From Glandiceps talaboti (lineage: Eukaryota > Hemichordata > Enteropneusta > Spengelidae), in the NCBI RefSeq assembly GCF_964340395.1, contig NC_135558.1:5592501-5654500 (forward strand): DNA of 62,000 nucleotides, given 5' to 3'. The translations under genes and the position numbers were made by a program. The notes beneath the pieces were generated by a model. The model had not been told where the DNA came from. It did not search any database and saw nothing but the letters and a program-made list of their open reading frames with translations. Every line of letters starts with the position of its first letter. Positions within the stretch are counted from its first letter, which is position 1. Below are positions 57,438 to 62,000 of the stretch, one piece after another.

Positions 57438-58956
57438 CTGGAAACAAATAAAATACAATAAATTAGCATGAGGATTTTTCTATTTATCTTCCCTTGGTCA
57501 ATAAAAATTGTTTAAAAATGATGAAAAAAAAATAAAGTAATAATTACCTTGAAATGATTTAAATTGAAAGCCATCAATAGTCTTTACTTTAAGATTATAC
57601 CAATTAGTCTGTATTTGCCAGGGTGTGACAACACTGTAAGTTGAAATATAAGTTCTACGTTTATAAATATTTTCTGATTTCATAAACATGACTGTCTGTC
57701 TGGGGTGAGTACAGGTAATATGAGTATACATGATATCTTGTCATTTTCCATACCTACGTCAATACGGGTTTTCTTGTACTCGGCATCTTAAAGTGGCCAT
57801 ATGGATGAGGATTGGGTATTTATTTGGGATTTTTAATTTTCATAAAACAATTTACTACTTGAGAAATCAATGTGAAACAATATATGTCAAGTCCTTGTTT
57901 GTAATCCAATAAATGGCAAAAGATTAATAAATGTTTAAAATCTGTGTTATTGTGTGTACAATAACAAACCCTTTTACACATTTATTAATCTTTTGTAATG
58001 TATTGAGTTACCAACACAGATTTGGTCTATATTGTTTCACATTGATTTCTCAATAAGGAAGCCATGATAAGATTGTTTTATAAATTGAAAATCCAAAATA
58101 AATACCCCAATCCTCATCCATAAGGCAACTTTATGGGATATACATTGTAGTGGCACAAACTGAGTTTACAAACTTTTTTTTATCTAAATTGAAAATACTG
58201 TTATAATACCCTCAAATAAACTATTCTAGTATGATGTTAATGTTGATGTATGCCCTCTATGACATCACAATCTTCTGGCATCGATAGAACAGTTCATTGT
58301 ATGGTGGGGATTTCCGCATCATATTTATTTGTTGTAGGGTGAAGTCAAACTGAATGACACTCTTCTTAATACTTAATAAAGCATGGCAAATGTATCAAAC
58401 TCTGAGCAGTGCTTTCATGAATCCCAACCATAGTGGTATTAAGTGAGTGGTTTTTAACAACTCGTCCATCCACAACCCCAATACAACAAAACACTGGTCA
58501 TACAATACAATAATGGCTGTACTTCTAGAGACTGAACTTTACAATACTAAAAGAACACAACAATGGACAAAACTGTCAAAGTGAAGTTTTTTCTGTAAAT
58601 CCAATTTTGTGTGTGAGATACTTACTGTGGGAAATGCTTGTGCACTTCTATCCAGTCAATAGACGATTCCTCCCATACATCAGACATATTGTATATTCTA
58701 TTGACAGTAAAATAACATAATTATGGATTATTATTGGAAATATGTCATTTCATATATAATCAAAATACAATATCTTTCCTAGATACATTAATCAAACAGA
58801 AACAGTAACAGGTTTACTAACTTTTCAAAACTACATGTATAATGATTTTCTTGCCGTTCCAAAAAATGTCTTCTTCAAAACAACACCTGGGTAACAAACC
58901 ATCTGTCTAATTATCGCTCTTTTTCTTCTCACTTACTTGTTCACTCACTTGTTCAC

Positions 58957-59009
<53 letters not shown>

Positions 59010-59068
59010 CACTTGTTCGTTCACTCAATCACTCACTGACCCACTCCGTCTGTTCCAGAATCTGTCTG

Positions 59069-59125
<57 letters not shown>

Positions 59126-60084
59126 AATTTCTCCAATGGAGACCCTTTAACACAACACAAAACTACTAAGTACCTCTCGATTAGTTTGATCTTGTCTTCT
59201 GTCTTCCAATGTTGTCGTAACTCATTCTCCCAACAGTTAGCTTGTCTCCTACGATAAAGAAAGTTAATTACTGAACCAACAGTTACACAATAAATGACAA
59301 CTCTTTCCTGGGTCATATGAATAAATATGTAGTAACAGTTTCAGCTAGTCTAGGTCCACTGATGGATTATGAATAAAGAGGCTTGGTAACCAAGTCTGGC
59401 ATTTTGTGAATTTTTAGGAAGTTACCAAAAAATTAAATGATACAACCAGCGACACGCATTTACAAACCAGAACTTGTTACAAACATGGAAAGTAAACAAC
59501 TGAATTGGATTCATAGCACTTGGCACAGTATGTTGGATATACAGAAACTTATATTACATTACATTATTGATAAGAACAGCTGTATGGCCTCTTTACATAA
59601 ACAGTTCACACACAATAAGAAGTTCCCCTGGCATTTCATGCACACATAAAGAAGCCATAAAACAGTTCTTATCAAATCATGAAATGTAATACAAGTCTCT
59701 GTAGTTCAAACCTGCTGTGTTAAGTGTTTTTTAATTCAATTAATTTATTTACTGTTCTTGTTTGTAACAAGTTCCCCTTGTAAATACTTGGTTGTCACTG
59801 GTTGTAATTGTATTCTATACCATTACCAGCTGATATGATAAGAATGCTACCACATAACTACACATAATTCAAAATGTTTTTTGTGGTTGGACTGAATAAT
59901 AGAAGCATACTTCAAAAGGAAACAAAGGTTACCACCAAGAACCCTAAAATTACAGAGTATGGACCTTTAAGTCATCTATATTTACTTGAGTAAATGGCCT
60001 CATTTTACAGAGAAATATTTGACTGGTATTGTTTTTGTGTATATCACATGTATGAAATCTATAGTCATTGTTGTGTTTTTCTTG

Positions 60085-60132
<48 letters not shown>

Positions 60133-61338
60133 TGTTACTAGCATTATTGTCATCATCACCATCGTCATCATTGCCACCGCCGCCACCACCACCACCACCA
60201 TCCACATAGCATAAACTTACCATTCAGTTATACACTGTCGTGCTGTTCTTGTTGGTACATATTCTGCAACCTCCTTCCATGGTATACCAGTTATTGCACT
60301 GTGTACAGTCTTCAAACCTAACACTTCCTTCACACCTAATTTTAATTTCTTCCTTTCTTTGGAAGTCCATTTGCCAGTGACTATACAATGAAAATCAAAT
60401 ATAAATATAATAATCAATAACTGCTTCATTACTGATTCAACTGTAGTTTTCTTTTACAACTGATGGACTGTGTGAACGGTAACACATACCAAAGATTCTA
60501 GTTTGAAAATTTCTGTACGGATTGAACTTTAAAAGGGAACACCACTCCAGAAAATGGAGTTATTTTCATGAACTATTGGCTCTGGAGAGTAATTGCATGA
60601 TTTTAACTCATCTACAATTACTTGCCATTTCAGAAAAAACATTAAGTTGATCTTTTGCCTTGATAGGGTATCTGTGCTGTGGTACATTGCAGTCCAGTGT
60701 TATATTTTTGACTTGGAATCTTGTGGAAACAGACAAAGAAAGCCATTGTAGTACTAATCTCTTCAACTTGAATTCTATTTTCACTGCTAAGTAGCAGAGA
60801 AGACCCTCAAGAGATTATTTTACATCTATAGTGGTCATATGGATGAAATTTGGGTATTTATTTGGGATTTTTAATTCACAAACCTCTCTACTATGTTTTT
60901 CTACTTGCAAAAAAATGTGTAACAATGTTTACAAAGTACCTGTTTGTAACCCAATAAACTGCAAACAATTCTCTTATTATTGTACGTACAATAACAAACA
61001 GTTTACACATTCTGTAACTTTTTGCCATTTATTGAGCAACAAAGATGGACTTTGTGTATTCTTTTTCACAATATTTTTTACAAGTAGAAAAATAAATTAG
61101 AGTTGTTTTATCAATTAAAAATCCAAAATAAATACCTATTAGTCTTCCATATGACCACTTTATCAGAATACAAGATAGAAAAATAAATGGTAGACTATCA
61201 CCTCTTCCTTCCTTGAAGTCTTTGAATTTATCAAAAACTGACTGTTTAGACCTGTTCATTTCTTTGCCTATATTCACCCAGTCATTCCCAAATTTTCTCT
61301 GAAGTTCTTTCAGAATCTGCTGTTCTTCATATGTAAAA
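56680..61338 (-). CDS. TTF1: TTF1-like Myb/SANT DNA-binding protein, 3' six exons (partial, 428 aa in window)
   Basis: Exons 61338-61202, 60380-60221, 59248-59174, 58697-58626, 57633-57548 and 57437-56680 join in frame with GT-AG introns and matching phases at every junction. Three Myb/SANT-type segments follow each other: FTYEEQQ to FKDFKE (residues 1 to about 43), TGKWTSKERKKLK to CITEW (about 47-99), and HWKTEDKIKLIER to NWYNLK (about 109-163), the last spread over four exons. Next comes FKSFQEILTELYEDVLPKLR, which matches a stretch of TTF1 C-terminal to its Myb repeats. Vertebrate TTF1 binds terminator sites in rDNA, stops RNA polymerase I and remodels rDNA chromatin in the nucleolus. DMTF1 is the main alternative, but the FQEIL...LP block favours TTF1. 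The tail is long, Ser/Asp/Glu then Lys rich, and ends in a basic run. The 5' part is missing; the first base here completes a codon begun upstream. Confidence 0.85.
56752..56886 (-). repeat. Coding tandem repeat, three 45-base units
   Basis: Units at 56752-56796, 56797-56841 and 56842-56886 differ at only a few bases and encode the 15-residue acidic unit of the TTF1-like tail. The length is a multiple of three, so copy number can vary without a frameshift. Confidence 0.93.
57548..57633 (-). CDS. TTF1: TTF1-like exon (end of third Myb segment)
   Basis: Acceptor CTTACAG|TGTTGTCACACC, donor TTTCAAG|GTAATT. It encodes VVTPWQIQTNWYNLKVKT, then IDGFQFKSFQ. The join CA|T gives His. TPWQIQTNWYNLK fits helix 3 of a TTF1/DMTF1 Myb repeat. 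Confidence 0.83.
57789..58133. mobile_element. Foldback element A (345 bp palindrome)
   Basis: It begins TAAAGTGGCCATATGGATGA; the right end on the other strand reads TAAAGTTGCCTTATGGATGA. Similarity of the arms continues through GGTATTTATTT, GAGAAATCAATGTGAAACAA and AAAGATTAATAAATG to a centre near 57960, so the whole element folds into one hairpin. It belongs to the same family as 60827-61162 and lies within a TTF1-like intron. No coding capacity. Confidence 0.85.
58626..58697 (-). CDS. TTF1: TTF1-like exon (middle of third Myb segment)
   Basis: A 72-base exon with acceptor TTACTGTCAATAG and donor CCACA|GTAAGT. It encodes IYNMSDVWEESSIDW and IEVHKHFP. IDW is the conserved tryptophan of helix 2. 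It was found by splice-phase continuity with its neighbours and has no ATG-started ORF of its own. Confidence 0.8.
58956..59007. repeat. GT dinucleotide array
   Basis: About 25 GT units in a TTF1-like intron, complementary to the AC array at 59070-59123. Confidence 0.97.
59070..59123. repeat. AC dinucleotide array
   Basis: About 26 AC units, 50 bases upstream (in transcript terms) of the donor-side flank of the exon at 59174-59248 and complementary to the GT array 63 bases away. Confidence 0.97.
59174..59248 (-). CDS. TTF1: TTF1-like exon (start of third Myb segment)
   Basis: A 75-base exon with acceptor TTTATCGTAG and donor GAGAG|GTACTT. It encodes RQANCWENELRQHW and KTEDKIKLIER. It joins TG|G (Trp) upstream and AG|A (Arg) downstream. 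Confidence 0.82.
59441..59806. mobile_element. Foldback element D (366 bp palindrome)
   Basis: The left end TACAACCAGCGACACGC is matched by the right end on the other strand, TACAACCAGTGACAACC. GAACTTGTTACAAACA, TTACATT...GATAAGAAC, TATGGC.TCTTTA and AAGTTCCCCTGG occur in both arms out to the centre. It lies in a TTF1-like intron and has no coding capacity. Its sequence family differs from elements A and B. Confidence 0.8.
60084..60134. repeat. ATC trinucleotide array
   Basis: About 16 ATC units in a TTF1-like intron, followed by interrupted CATC and CACCGC units to 60202, close to the donor at 60220. Confidence 0.95.
60221..60380 (-). CDS. TTF1: TTF1-like exon with second Myb/SANT segment
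   Basis: Acceptor CATTGTATAG|TCACTGGC, donor GAATG|GTAAGT. It encodes TGKWTSKERKKLKLGVKEV, then PWKEVAEYVPTRTARQCITEW. The conserved KWT opening, PW and the RTARQC recognition-helix pattern mark a Myb repeat. Phase G|TC joins it to the preceding exon. Confidence 0.88.
60827..61162. mobile_element. Foldback element B (336 bp palindrome)
   Basis: It begins TATAGTGGTCATATGGATGA and ends, on the other strand, TAAAGTGGTCATATGGAAGA. The arms share GGTATTTATTT, GGATTTTTAATT, TACTTG...AAAAAATGTGT and TTATTGTACG near the centre (about 60988). Terminal and internal sequence match element A, so these are two copies of one MITE family. It lies between TTF1-like exons. Confidence 0.85.
61202..61338 (-). 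CDS. TTF1: TTF1-like exon with first Myb/SANT segment
   Basis: Acceptor TTCTTTTACTAG, donor GGAAGAG|GTGATA. It encodes FTYEEQQILKELQRKFGND, then WVNIGKEMNRSKQSVFDKF and KDFKEGR. The tryptophan plus the hydrophobic pattern of three helices is typical of a Myb/SANT repeat. The acceptor sits about 12 bases from a long GTGA/GT microsatellite. Confidence 0.85.
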
Positions 61339-61351
61339 CTAGTAAAAGAAA

Positions 61352-61385
61352 TAGTGAGTGAGTGAGTGAGTGAGTGAGTGAGTGA

Positions 61386-61426
<41 letters not shown>

Positions 61427-61449
61427 TGAGTGAGTGAGTGAGTGAGTGA

Positions 61450-61484
<35 letters not shown>

Positions 61485-61545
61485 TGAGTGAGTGAGTGAG
61501 TGAGTGAGTGTGAGCGTGAGTGAGAGTGAGAGTGAATGAAAAAAT
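61352..61545. repeat. Alternating GTGA / GT compound array
   Basis: GTGA (to 61390), GT (to 61423), GAGT (to 61455), GT (to 61482), GAGT (to 61510), then degenerate units. On the minus strand it reads as CACT and CA runs immediately upstream of the TTF1-like acceptor at 61339-61340. Confidence 0.97.
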
Positions 61546-62000
61546 GAGTGGGGGAGTGAGAGAGTGCCAGAAAGAGAGACAGAGATGGAGAGATAGACAG
61601 ACAGAGACTGGAGGACACAGATAGACAAATGGAGTGAGACAGGGACAGCGAGAGAAAATTCAGTGCCATTGTACAACATACAGTGTACAAATCACTGCCA
61701 CCTTTCCTTTCAATGAAATACATGTACATCAGAACAACTGTGTCAAATATATCCATTTCCTAATTCCCATTGGTCTTGGCTACTCATGGCATAATGGCTA
61801 AAAGATCGTAACTAGCAGTCGGAAAGTCATGGAATTTTCTGTCACCAGCTCAAACTCTGGGTGAAAGTTTAACAGACTAGAGAATATTTTTATTCATTCA
61901 CAAGATGTGTGCAAATTTGGGAGTATTGTTGGATTAATGACTCAAGCACAATCAAGTAGTTGAGGACAATTATTTACACTGAGCCAAAGCTGTGATGTCA
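61546..62000. other. Upstream intron or 5' part of TTF1-like gene, no exon identified
   Basis: An exon ending in codon phase 2 is expected upstream of 61338. I found no convincing candidate before the window ends. A possible donor-like GAAAG|GTGGCA near 61700 has the wrong phase. Confidence 0.4.

Noticed and set aside
57730-57912. Similar small peptides at 57730-57912, 60831-61100 and on the minus strand at 61029-61170 (YLFGIFN-type)
   Set aside because: They are translations of the arms of foldback elements A and B, which explains the similarity; no protein family is involved.
56680-61338. DMTF1 rather than TTF1 identity
   Set aside because: The Myb repeats resemble both paralogues, but the block FKSFQEIL..LYEDVLPKLR after them fits TTF1 better. 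A phylogenetic tree of the Myb region would decide.
61310-61756. Upstream continuation of the Myb exon frame through the GTGA repeat
   Set aside because: A clear acceptor TTCTTTTACTAG starts the exon at 61338; the frame beyond it is microsatellite translation, and the frame carrying the Myb sequence is a different one.

Overview
This is animal nuclear DNA. Coding sequence is split into short exons by GT-AG introns of hundreds to thousands of bases, the DNA is AT-rich, and microsatellites, minisatellites and small inverted-repeat transposons are abundant. Two genes can be reconstructed exon by exon with matching splice phases, and both lie on the minus strand. The protein similarities (a BarH-class homeobox protein with an intron inside the homeodomain, and a TTF1-like Myb protein) fit a bilaterian. 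The repeat load suggests a marine invertebrate, but the sequence alone does not fix the phylum.

Layout. (1) Positions 1-1053: 3' flank of the homeobox gene; no feature seen. (2) 1054-11730, minus: a complete three-exon BarH-like homeobox gene (331 aa) with introns of about 7.1 kb and 2.6 kb. (3) 11731-56679: about 45 kb with no gene I can support. It holds large simple-repeat arrays, a 1.5 kb minisatellite of a 26-base unit (26005-27535), a MITE-like element (28641-28965), a diverged tandem duplication (15034-15422) and a cluster of related repeat fragments (53886-54963). (4) 56680-61338, minus: the last six exons (428 aa) of a gene like transcription termination factor 1 (TTF1); its 5' part is not recognised and probably lies beyond position 62000. 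Its introns and 3' flank contain four long, nearly palindromic foldback elements of 336-366 bp.

The genes do not form a pathway. One is a developmental transcription factor and the other probably a nucleolar DNA-binding protein acting on rDNA. The long empty interval beside a homeobox gene could be regulatory territory, but that is inference. Most long open frames here are translations of simple repeats and are not genes. I found no convincing new biological system. The most unusual observations are the cluster of foldback elements around one gene, the missing N-terminal FIL/eh1-type motif in the BarH protein, and the long charged, internally repeated C-terminal tail of the TTF1-like protein.
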